Positions 26,905 to 33,423 of a stretch of DNA of 35,016 nucleotides are shown here, in pieces. A program made the translations under genes and the position numbers. Position 1 is the first letter of the stretch; every line of letters starts with the position of its first letter. The notes beneath the pieces are model-generated. The model saw nothing but the letters and a program-made list of their open reading frames with translations. It was not told the origin of the DNA and made no database searches. The DNA is from Acidobacteriaceae bacterium (lineage in GTDB: Bacteria > Acidobacteriota > Terriglobia > Terriglobales > Acidobacteriaceae), in assembly GCA_903970395.1 (NCBI GenBank), contig CAJCIM010000083.1, positions 1 to 35,016 of the forward strand. Reading direction: 5' to 3'.

Positions 26905-27561
26905 CTAGATGAGGCACCCAGCCTGGAAGCCGCGGACGATCTCCAGGTACTTCCGCGCATGGGCCGTCACCTTCTCCGCACTCCCCGCTTTGATCGCCCG
27001 CATGTCCACCAGATCCACGCCAACCCCCAACGCAAAGGCGCCCGCGTCGAGAAACTCATGTGCGGTCGCCAGGCTCACACCGCCCGTCGGGATCATCTCA
27101 ATGTTCGGCAGCGGCGCCTTTAGGCTCTTCAAGTACTTCGCTCCGCCCATCGCACTCGCCGGAAAGATCTTCACCACATCCGCGCCCGCATTCCATGCAC
27201 GAATCACCTCAGTCGGTGTCAGCGCTCCGGGCAGCGCAGCGATCCCGTGCTTGCCACAGTACTCCACCGTCTTCTCATCGAATGCCGGACTCACAATGAA
27301 CGTCGCACCCTCACCCACGCACTCCTTTGCCGTCTCCGCATCCAGCACAGTGCCCGCGCCCAGCAGAATCTCCGGTCGCTCCTTCGCCAGCCGCGCGATC
27401 ACCTTCACCGCGCCCGGCACCGTCATCGTCACTTCGAGACAGGTCACGCCACCATCAGCAATCGCCTCGGCCAGAGCCATCGCCTGATCCTCACTCTCCG
27501 CGCGCAACACCGGCACCAGCCCAATCTTCCTGATCCCCGCCAACACTTCCTGTTTCGTCAC
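26905..27561 (-). CDS. eda: 2-dehydro-3-deoxy-phosphogluconate (KDPG) aldolase
   Basis: A 218-residue class I aldolase that splits KDPG into pyruvate and glyceraldehyde 3-phosphate, the last step of Entner-Doudoroff and uronate breakdown. Visible are the VPVLR start strand (residues ~16-20), Glu43 in CLEVTMTVPGA (general base of the family), the GAGTVLD loop, and the Schiff-base Lys131 in ADVVKIFPASAMGG, followed by the phosphate-binding PTGGVS. The start is GTG at 27561 with GAGGGG upstream; part of that site lies in a heptamer repeat array. It is last in the operon kduI-kdgK-eda. After the stop, the 122-bp gap to the convergent alginate-lyase-like gene holds only weak hairpins (for example gggcttagccc at about 26850). 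Confidence 0.93.
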   Translation of the reverse strand: MTKQEVLAGIRKIGLVPVLRAESEDQAMALAEAIADGGVTCLEVTMTVPGAVKVIARLAKERPEILLGAGTVLDAETAKECVGEGATFIVSPAFDEKTVEYCGKHGIAALPGALTPTEVIRAWNAGADVVKIFPASAMGGAKYLKSLKAPLPNIEMIPTGGVSLATAHEFLDAGAFALGVGVDLVDMRAIKAGSAEKVTAHARKYLEIVRGFQAGCLI

Positions 27562-27570
27562 GTCCAGCCC

Positions 27571-27600
27571 CTCTCTACGCCCTAATCTCTACACTCTGCT
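27571..27600 (-). repeat. Heptamer array A, between kdgK stop and eda
   Basis: On the plus strand the sequence divides cleanly into 7-mers: ctctacg, ccctaat, ctctaca, ctctgct. It begins a few bases past the kdgK stop and ends about 10 nt from the eda GTG, so its purine-rich minus strand (gtagagagggg) supplies the likely Shine-Dalgarno of eda. The 18-mer at 27582-27599 recurs exactly at 33404-33421. Confidence 0.7.
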
Positions 27601-27601
27601 T

Positions 27602-28696
27602 CTACCGAACCGTGCCTGCCCCACCACCACTCATCAACCGCTCGACCTCAGCCCTCGTCGCCATCGACGAGTCGCCCGCCGTCGTCATCGCCAGCGCTCC
27701 ATGCGCCACGCCACAGTCCAGCGACCACTTCATCCCCTTGCCGTTGAGCAGTCCATAGATCAAACCCGACGCAAACGAGTCGCCGCCACCCACGCGGTCC
27801 AAAATCTCCAACTCATCGAACTTCAGCGCCTCGTGCGTCTCGCCGCCCATCCAGCCAAACGCGCTCCAACCATTGCGATTCGCGGTGACCGGCTTGCGCA
27901 CCGTGCTCGCAATCACCTTCAGGTTCGGAAACTCCGCAACTACGCGCTCCGCCATCGGCGCATAGCTCTCCAGCGTATGCCAGACCGGCCCATGCGCTGC
28001 CTCACCCAACGTCGCAGCGATATCGCCCTCATGCCCAAACAGAACATCCACCAGCGGCATCAGCTCGCGGTTCACAGCAACCGACCCGGCACGCCCGCCA
28101 CGCGACTTCCACAACGACGGCCGATAGTTGCAATCGAAGCTGACCACAACGCCATTGCGCTTCGCCGCCTGCATCGCCTCGCGCACCACGGCTGTCGCGC
28201 TCTCACTCAACGCCGCCATCACGCCGCCAGTATGAAACCACCGCGCTCCCTCGCCCTTGAAGATCGCATCCCAGTCCACATCGCCCGGCTTCATCTGCGA
28301 GATCGCCGTTGCGCCGCGGTCCATCATCCCCAACCCACCACGCACACCAAACCCACGCTCCAGAAAGTACACACCGTTCCGCGCCTTGCGCCCTATGCCA
28401 TCAAACTCATGCCATTGCACATGATCCAGCCCAACGCCGCCCTGCAGCATCAGGTCTTCGACGAGTCGCCCCACAGGGTTGTCCACCAGCGCGGTCACAA
28501 TCGATGTCCGCAGCCCAAAGCAACGCCGCAATCCACGAGCGACGTTGTACTCCCCGCCGCCCTCCCACACATCGAAGCTCCGAGCACCCACTATCCGCCG
28601 TTCACCCGGATCAAAGCGCAGCATCACCTCGCCCAGAGACACAAGGTCCCAGCGGCATCCTTGAACCCCTCGAATCACCAAACCGCCTGCGGTCAC
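27602..28696 (-). CDS. kdgK: 2-dehydro-3-deoxygluconate (KDG) kinase, PfkB family
   Basis: A 364-residue ribokinase-fold sugar kinase that phosphorylates 2-keto-3-deoxygluconate to KDPG. It shows the N-terminal VSLGEVMLRFDPG, the GGGEYNVARGLRRCFG sugar-binding block and the KDG-kinase-like MMDRGATAISQMKPGDVDWD. The PfkB signature DRVGGGDSFASGLIYGLL has the catalytic Asp306. The start is uncertain: GTG at 28696 has AGGGA 5 nt upstream (from a heptamer repeat), and a GTG six codons later is also possible. It is in one operon between kduI and eda with gaps of 35 and 40 bp. The neighbours fix its substrate better than sequence alone: KduI and KduD make KDG and Eda splits KDPG. Confidence 0.88.
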   Translation of the reverse strand: MTAGGLVIRGVQGCRWDLVSLGEVMLRFDPGERRIVGARSFDVWEGGGEYNVARGLRRCFGLRTSIVTALVDNPVGRLVEDLMLQGGVGLDHVQWHEFDGIGRKARNGVYFLERGFGVRGGLGMMDRGATAISQMKPGDVDWDAIFKGEGARWFHTGGVMAALSESATAVVREAMQAAKRNGVVVSFDCNYRPSLWKSRGGRAGSVAVNRELMPLVDVLFGHEGDIAATLGEAAHGPVWHTLESYAPMAERVVAEFPNLKVIASTVRKPVTANRNGWSAFGWMGGETHEALKFDELEILDRVGGGDSFASGLIYGLLNGKGMKWSLDCGVAHGALAMTTAGDSSMATRAEVERLMSGGGAGTVR

Positions 28697-28731
28697 TCTA
28701 TTCCCTACTCCCTAATTTCCTACTCACTGCC
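28696..28731 (-). repeat. Heptamer array B, between kduI stop and kdgK
   Basis: The plus strand divides into ctctatt, ccctact, ccctaat, ttcctac, tcactgc, a more diverged version of arrays A and C in the same orientation. It fills the whole gap between the kduI stop and the kdgK GTG start, and its minus strand (agtaggg, aatagag) gives the AGGGA ribosome-binding site. Confidence 0.6.
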
Positions 28732-29568
28732 CTACTTCAAATCAGCAATCAATACCGGATCCATATCGTCATAGCGCTGGTTCTCGCCACCCATACCCCA
28801 GCAGAATCCATAGCTCTTCGTGCCGACACCCGCATGGATGCTCCAACCCGGACTCACCACGATATCGCGATCGCTCATCACCAGGTGCCGCGTCTCATCC
28901 GGCGGCCCCATCAGATGCACCACGCGCTGCGCCGCATCCACATCGAAGTAGAAGTAGATCTCGCTGCGCCGCATATGCACATGCGGAGGCATCGTGTTCC
29001 AGTTCGACCCCGGCGCCAGCAGTGTAAAGCCCATCACCAGCTGGCAGCTACGGATGCCATCCAGAAAGATTGCCTTGTAGATCGAGCGCTTGTTGCACGT
29101 CTCTTCGCTGCCCAGATGAACAGCGCCGGCCTCCAGCTCCGCAAACGTCACACTCTTCGTCGGATACTCCGAATGAGCCGGGTAGCTCAGCAGATAAAAC
29201 GCCGCCGGGTTGTCCGCAAACTGGCTATGAAACTCAATTGTCTTACTGCCACGTCCCACATACAGCACATCCAGCTTGCCCAGCGGATACGCCTTGCCAT
29301 CCACAGTCACGGTGCCCGCGCCACCCACGTTGAACACACCCAGCTCACGCCGTTCGCAGAAGTACTCCGACCGCAGCTCCGGATACGTCTCCAGCGTCAG
29401 CGGCTTGTCAGTCGGCACCGCGCCGCCGATCACCGCGCGATCCAGATCCACATACGCCACGGTGATCGCTCCGGACACAAACGCCGCTTCCAGCAAAAAC
29501 GTCTCGCGCAGCTCTGCCGTCGTCATCCTCGAATACCGCACGGCATCCGCCATCTGCATCAGCTTCAT
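28732..29568 (-). CDS. kduI: 5-dehydro-4-deoxy-D-glucuronate isomerase
   Basis: A 278-residue cupin-fold isomerase, the same length as the Escherichia coli enzyme. It converts 5-keto-4-deoxyuronate (DKI), from unsaturated oligouronates, into 2,5-diketo-3-deoxygluconate for KduD. The four zinc ligands known for E. coli KduI fall at the same numbers here: His196 and His198 in PPHVHMRRSE, Glu203, and His245 in WSIHAG. The N-terminal block YSRMTTAELRETFLLE and the NKRSIYKAI region are typical. The ATG at 29568 has AGGGGG 5 nt upstream. It heads the operon kduI-kdgK-eda. The 192-bp divergent gap to the cupin gene contains no clear KdgR-type operator. Confidence 0.95.
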   Translation of the reverse strand: MKLMQMADAVRYSRMTTAELRETFLLEAAFVSGAITVAYVDLDRAVIGGAVPTDKPLTLETYPELRSEYFCERRELGVFNVGGAGTVTVDGKAYPLGKLDVLYVGRGSKTIEFHSQFADNPAAFYLLSYPAHSEYPTKSVTFAELEAGAVHLGSEETCNKRSIYKAIFLDGIRSCQLVMGFTLLAPGSNWNTMPPHVHMRRSEIYFYFDVDAAQRVVHLMGPPDETRHLVMSDRDIVVSPGWSIHAGVGTKSYGFCWGMGGENQRYDDMDPVLIADLK

Positions 29569-29760
29569 TCTGTCCCCCTAAAACTAGCGTCCCCAGTATA
29601 GCGATGCAGCTACAACTCAAGACATCTCAGCCATCCACGCGATCGGGATCGTCCGCTCATCGCACATGCGCATTCCGCATAGCGGCGAAAGCGCCCCATC
29701 TCCTCTGCAAACTGCGTCGCTCACTGGAAAAATGCACGGGGATATGCTTCACTTTCCTGC

Positions 29761-30276
29761 ATGGCAAACGAACCCTCCCGCCGCAGCTTTCTACGCACCG
29801 CCCCTCTAGCAGCAGCCGCTGGCCTCGCTCTCAACACGGCTCCTACCTTCGCTGAAGCCGCACAGGACAGCGCCGCTCCCGAGCACTTCCAGCTCTTCAC
29901 CGCCGGCAAGCTCGCCGATGCCATGCAGCATCTCCAATCCGAACCAGGTAACGACAACCTCTTTACGCCCGCAGCGCTCCCCTTCACCGTCGTCCTCACC
30001 ACGGAAAAGACAAAGGCCGCAAAAGAGTTCGAGTGGCACGAAGGCCGTGACCACATCCTCCAGGTCCTCGACGGCACAACCATCTATGAAGTCGGCGGAA
30101 CGCCCCAGGGCGGCCACACCACCAAGCCCGGCGAGTGGCTCGCACCCGCCTCCGCAGACGCCACCAAGCTCACCCTCAACAAAGGCGACATGCTCATCAT
30201 CCCGCGCGGCACTCCACACAAGCGCACCACCCCCGAGAGCGTCACCTTCTACCTCATCTCCACCACCGGCAAATAA
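29761..30276 (+). CDS. Tat-exported cupin-domain protein
   Basis: A 171-residue protein starting with a twin-arginine leader (NEPSRRSFLRTAPLAAAAGLALNTAPTFAEA), so it is folded in the cytoplasm and exported. The mature part is a single cupin barrel: HEGRDHILQVLDGTTIYEVGG, then PGEW and LNKGDMLIIPRGTPHKRTT. The first cupin motif has one His (WHEGRDHIL) and the second has PRGTPH, enough for a metal site but incomplete compared with the consensus G-(X)5-HxH. The ribosome site is weak (cgggga 14 nt upstream). It is divergent from kduI, which suggests a link to sugar-acid use, perhaps binding or modifying an uronate-derived product outside the cytoplasm. That is inference; the substrate is unknown. 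Confidence 0.8.
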   Translation: MANEPSRRSFLRTAPLAAAAGLALNTAPTFAEAAQDSAAPEHFQLFTAGKLADAMQHLQSEPGNDNLFTPAALPFTVVLTTEKTKAAKEFEWHEGRDHILQVLDGTTIYEVGGTPQGGHTTKPGEWLAPASADATKLTLNKGDMLIIPRGTPHKRTTPESVTFYLISTTGK

Positions 30277-30298
30277 CAACACAAAAACTCTTCGATCC

Positions 30299-30330
30299 AA
30301 AAGGGGATGAGCGACAGCCCATCCCTTTTT
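30299..30330 (+). terminator. Rho-independent terminator after the cupin gene
   Basis: The stem aaaaggg(g)atg pairs with cat-ccctttt across an 11-nt loop (one bulged G) and ends in TTTTT at 30326-30330, 23 bp after the cupin stop. The A-rich left arm means it could also act on the other strand. Confidence 0.8.
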
Positions 30331-30471
30331 AGTCCATTGGACAAGAGCCCATAAGGCGTCTTCCGGAATTTACCGCTGGTTGATGAGTGAGTAACGCACT
30401 CGGCCTAATGTGCTCACACATGCGCTGGGTGTACGCCTGTTCCGCGCATAAACCCTGGACAGGAGCACGTT

Positions 30472-31797
30472 ATGACCATCAACCGTAGGGACTTTCTTCG
30501 TCGCGCGGCAGCAGGAGCCGCCTCGACCGTTGCAATCGCAGCTCACACCCCAACAGCCTCCGCTCAATCCCCATCGCTGCCCGCGCCCGAAGCCTCCAAC
30601 ATCGACCACATCATCGTCGTCATGATGGAGAACCGCAGCTTCGACCATCTTCTTGGCTGGCTGCCCGGCGCCAATGGCAGGCAGGCAGGCCTCACCTTCA
30701 CCGACTCCTCCGGAGAGGCCTTCCCCACCTCGCATCTCACCACCTTCGTCGGCTGCTCGCACCCCGACCCCGATCACTCCTACGCCGGCGGTCGCAGCGA
30801 AGTCGATGGCGGCCTCATGGACGGCTGGCTGCGTACCACCACCAACGATGTCTTCTCCATCGGCTACTACGAAGAGGCGGACCTACCCTTCCACAGCGCA
30901 CTCGCGCGCAACTTCACCACCTGCGACAACTACTTCGCGTCGATCCTGTCTTCGACCTTCCCCAACCGCATCTTCCAGCACGCAGCGCAGACCGACCGTC
31001 TCACAAACACCCTCGACATCTCCACGCTGCCCACCATCTGGGACAACCTCGCCGCCGCGGGCGTCTCGCACAAGTACTACTACTCGAACGTGCCGTTCCT
31101 CGCACTGTGGGGGACGAAGTACCTCGGCATCTCCTCGATTTACGCGCAGTTCCTGCTTGACGCAGTAACCGGCAATCTCCCTGCCGTCTCCTTCATCGAC
31201 CCGCGCTTCACCATCCTTGACGACGGCGGCGGCAACGACGACCACCCGCACGCCGACCTCCGCTCCGGCGAGGCCTTCCTGAGCGAGATCTACCAGGCCG
31301 TCACCGCCGGTCCCGGCTGGAAGAACACCGTCCTCATCATCAATCGCGACGAGTGGGGCGGCTTCTACGACACCGTCGCGCCGCCACGCGTCATCGCACC
31401 CAACGGAATCGATACCGACCTCGTCGATGGCAAGGCGCTGCTCGGCTGCCGCGTGCCGGTACTCGTCGTTTCGCCGTTCAGCATGGGCAAGCCCGCCACA
31501 CCGCGCATTGACTCCAACCTCTACGACCATACCTCCGTGCTCAAGCTCATCGAATGGCGCTATAACCTGCCGCCGCTCACCTTGCGCGACGCATCGGACG
31601 AGGTCGCAAACCTCGCACTGGCATTGAACTTCAACGCCCCCTACGTTGCCCCGCCCACACTGCCCAAGGCAACCGCGCCTCTGCCAACGCCCTGCGGGCT
31701 CTTCGAGCTCGCCAGCGAGACGGACAACGAGAGCTATGACTTCTACAAGATGCTCATCTCCGACCTCGTCAAGGAGTGGACGACGTTGGGCCTGTAG
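30472..31797 (+). CDS. Tat-exported phosphoesterase, phospholipase C / acid phosphatase family (PF04185)
   Basis: A 441-residue secreted phosphoesterase. The leader MTINRRDFLRRAAAGAASTVAIAAHTPTASA is a typical twin-arginine signal. The family hallmark HIIVVMMENRSFDHLLGWLPG follows at residues ~44-64, giving the Glu-Asn metal and nucleophile region. Later blocks are DPDHSY, ILSSTFPNRIF, ITNRDEWGGFYDTVAPPRV-type (actual text INRDEWGGFYDTV) and YDHTSVLKLIEWRYNLPPL. All belong to the non-haemolytic phospholipase C/AcpA superfamily, which hydrolyses phospholipid or other phosphate esters. The ATG has AGGAG 7 nt upstream. The C-terminal beta domains of the large (>700 aa) phospholipases C are absent, so it is nearer the short acid-phosphatase-like members. 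A link to the uronate genes around it is not evident. Confidence 0.9.
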   Translation: MTINRRDFLRRAAAGAASTVAIAAHTPTASAQSPSLPAPEASNIDHIIVVMMENRSFDHLLGWLPGANGRQAGLTFTDSSGEAFPTSHLTTFVGCSHPDPDHSYAGGRSEVDGGLMDGWLRTTTNDVFSIGYYEEADLPFHSALARNFTTCDNYFASILSSTFPNRIFQHAAQTDRLTNTLDISTLPTIWDNLAAAGVSHKYYYSNVPFLALWGTKYLGISSIYAQFLLDAVTGNLPAVSFIDPRFTILDDGGGNDDHPHADLRSGEAFLSEIYQAVTAGPGWKNTVLIINRDEWGGFYDTVAPPRVIAPNGIDTDLVDGKALLGCRVPVLVVSPFSMGKPATPRIDSNLYDHTSVLKLIEWRYNLPPLTLRDASDEVANLALALNFNAPYVAPPTLPKATAPLPTPCGLFELASETDNESYDFYKMLISDLVKEWTTLGL

Positions 31798-31813
31798 CAA
31801 CTTCGCACCGCTC

Positions 31814-31852
31814 GCCTCGTCTTCGCCTCTTTCATCGCGGGCAGGACGAGGC
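31814..31852 (+). terminator. Inverted repeat between the phosphoesterase gene and kduD
   Basis: A perfect 8-bp inverted repeat gcctcgtc/gacgaggc spans 31814-31821 and 31845-31852 with a 23-nt loop, 17 bp after the stop. There is no T-tract, so it may be a weak terminator or a protein site; the role is undecided. Confidence 0.3.
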
Positions 31853-31904
31853 AGCGTTGCGCACCCTTTGCCCTTTGCCGCTGCCAACCGATACATTCGT
31901 AGAC

Positions 31905-32672
31905 ATGTCCTCACCGAACATCCTCGATCTCTTTCGTCTCGACGGCAAAGTCGCTCTCGTCACCGGCGCGGCCAGCGGCCTCGGAGCCGCCATCGCAACG
32001 GCGCTCGCACAGGCCGGCGCGCACGTAGCCGTTCACGGCAACCGCCGTGCCGCCACAGAGACAGCAGCTACCATCGGCGCAAACTCAGCTGCCTTCCAGG
32101 CCGATCTCTCCTCCACCGAAGGCGCAGAGAAGCTCTTCACCGAAGTCCACACCTACTTCGGCCACGTTGACATCCTCATCAACAACGCGGGCACCATCCA
32201 CCGCGACGCCGCCGTCGACACCACGCTCGAAAGCTGGCAGCAGGTTCTGCAGGTCAACCTCACCAGCGTCTTCCAGCTCTCACAGCTCTTCGCACGCGAC
32301 GTCTTCTCTCGCGAAGCCAAAGGCAAGATCGTAAACATCGCCAGCCTGCTCAGCTTCCAGGGAGGCATTCGCGTCCCCGCCTACGCCTCATCCAAAGGCG
32401 GCGTCGCGCAGCTCACCAAGGCCCTCGCGAACGAGTGGGCGCCGCGCGGCATCCAGGTCAACGCCATCGCCCCCGGCTACTTCGCGACGACGAACACCGA
32501 AGCCCTCCAAGCCGACGAGACCCGCAATCGCCAGATCCTCGAACGCATCCCCGCCGCCCGCTGGGGCCAGCCGCAAGACCTCGCCGGCGCAGCACTCTAC
32601 CTCAGCGCACCCGCCAGCGACTACGTCACCGGCACCGTCCTCACCGTCGACGGCGGCTGGATGGGCCGCTAA
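31905..32672 (+). CDS. kduD: 2-dehydro-3-deoxy-D-gluconate 5-dehydrogenase (SDR family)
   Basis: A 255-residue classical short-chain dehydrogenase. It has the cofactor loop TGAASGLGAA (residues ~20-29), NNAGTIHRDAA, the catalytic Ser in VNIASLLSFQGG and the Tyr-x-x-x-Lys as YASSKGG, and ends TVDGGWMGR. The start FRLDGKVALVTGA and the NNAGTI-RR-like block are typical of KduD, which reduces 2,5-diketo-3-deoxygluconate to KDG, the step between KduI and KdgK. The frame is open 43 codons further upstream and overlaps the phosphoesterase gene; I chose the ATG at 31905, which gives the normal SDR N-terminus, although its ribosome site is weak. It lies on the strand opposite kduI-kdgK-eda. Its stop overlaps the stop of the convergent DUF3224 gene. 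Other SDR sugar dehydrogenases are possible, but the neighbours favour KduD. Confidence 0.85.
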   Translation: MSSPNILDLFRLDGKVALVTGAASGLGAAIATALAQAGAHVAVHGNRRAATETAATIGANSAAFQADLSSTEGAEKLFTEVHTYFGHVDILINNAGTIHRDAAVDTTLESWQQVLQVNLTSVFQLSQLFARDVFSREAKGKIVNIASLLSFQGGIRVPAYASSKGGVAQLTKALANEWAPRGIQVNAIAPGYFATTNTEALQADETRNRQILERIPAARWGQPQDLAGAALYLSAPASDYVTGTVLTVDGGWMGR

Positions 32673-33163
32673 GGCAGCTCGTAGTCGAACACATACGAGT
32701 GCCCACCCTTGGCATCAATGATGATCTGCAGCTCGCCGCTTAACCCGGCGAGCTCACCCGTCCCTGATCCCTTCACCACCACAATCTTCATCACGCCCGA
32801 AGCCGCATCCCCCTTGGTCATCACGGCAGTGTGCGCAAAGTAAAAACTCCCACTCTTGCCGCCGAGCTTGCCTGTCACCTGTTCCATCGCGACATACGCC
32901 ATCGAGCCCGTGCTCTCCGTAAACGTCGTCAGCATCTCGCCCGTCGAGTTCCCCACAAAATCCCCCGCCCAGGTCTTGCTTACCTCATAGCGACCGGTGC
33001 CCATCTGCTTCTCAAACGCGGTCGTCTCCACCGGCGTCACCTTCACCTCAAATGTTCCGTTTGCCTGCATATGCTTCCCTCCATGTGTTGCAGTATGACC
33101 CACTCCAGTCATCATCGTTGCGGATATCGCGGTCGTACACAATACTCTGATCACTGGATTCAT
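32669..33163 (-). CDS. DUF3224-family protein
   Basis: The conserved part is the ~130-residue DUF3224 fold: ANGTFEVKVTPVET at the start, then WAGDFVGNSTGEMLT, GSMAYVAMEQVTGKLGGKSGSFYFAHTAVM, VVVKGSGTGELAGLSG and a KGGHSYVFDYELP end. Members are small beta-barrel (allene-oxide-cyclase-barrel-like) proteins of unknown function. The start is ambiguous: the ATG at 33163 gives a leader resembling a signal peptide (NPVIRVLCTTAISATMMTGVG), while the ATG at 33070 has a perfect GGAGGG 6 nt upstream and gives the usual 133-residue cytosolic form. I list the longer form. The gene converges on kduD with overlapping stop codons (32669-32672). The upstream side is a relic of an antitoxin gene on the other strand. 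Confidence 0.8.
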   Translation of the reverse strand: MNPVIRVLCTTAISATMMTGVGHTATHGGKHMQANGTFEVKVTPVETTAFEKQMGTGRYEVSKTWAGDFVGNSTGEMLTTFTESTGSMAYVAMEQVTGKLGGKSGSFYFAHTAVMTKGDAASGVMKIVVVKGSGTGELAGLSGELQIIIDAKGGHSYVFDYELP

Positions 33164-33201
33164 CTGCCGCCTCATGCCTCCTGCGAACCAGATTAGACTA
33201 A

Positions 33202-33360
33202 CGCCCGCCGTCACGATCAAAGAAAGCGACAGGACCCGGGTGCCTGACGTCTCTCTTTGAGATGTGGGTACTCCCCGACGAGGGCATCCCCTGCTTCTCA
33301 ACGGTACTGAAGGTCGCTAAAGCCATAGGTCTCAGCATCACGTCCAAGACCGCCGCCTGA
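33202..33360 (+). pseudogene. Remnant of a HigA/HI1420-type addiction-module antitoxin
   Basis: The frame open from after a TAA at 33199-33201 to TGA at 33358-33360 reads ...KKATGPGCLTSLFEMWVLP and then DEGIPCFSTVLKVAKAIGLS, ITSKTAA. This is strikingly like the C-terminal half of HI1420-family antidote proteins (pattern ETGL-RESLYKALS-GNP-FSTVLKVLKALGL), i.e. the Cro/C1-type helix-turn-helix end. The ~50 N-terminal residues, a start codon with ribosome site, the Asn of GNP (here GIP) and any toxin gene are missing. The first in-frame ATG is inside the motif at 33262. It is probably a decayed toxin-antitoxin relic left between DUF3224 and mreB. Confidence 0.6.
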
Positions 33361-33365
33361 ACAGA

Positions 33366-33389
33366 AAGGCCGCCTCGCGGCGGCCTTCT
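33366..33389 (-). terminator. Terminator downstream of mreB
   Basis: A 9-bp GC-rich stem aaggccgcc/ggcggcctt with a 4-nt loop (tcgc on plus), followed on the minus strand by tctgt. It is separated from the mreB stop only by heptamer array C. Because the left arm begins just after the antitoxin-relic stop, it may once have served both strands. Confidence 0.75.
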
Positions 33390-33421
33390 CTACGCTCTAC
33401 ACTCTAATCTCTACACTCTGC
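33389..33421 (-). repeat. Heptamer array C, after the mreB stop
   Basis: The plus strand divides into ctctacg, ctctaca, ctctaat, ctctaca and ctctgc. It is array A with one extra 7-mer; the last 18 bases (33404-33421) are identical to 27582-27599. It lies between the mreB stop codon (33424-33426) and the terminator hairpin. Confidence 0.75.
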
Positions 33422-33423
33422 CG

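Noticed and set aside
26822-30302. The 12-mer ttcgatccaaaa occurs after two plus-strand genes (26822-26833 and 30291-30302)
   Set aside because: The match does not extend beyond 12 bp and the contexts differ (one is part of a terminator flank), so chance or a weak shared 3' motif cannot be told apart.
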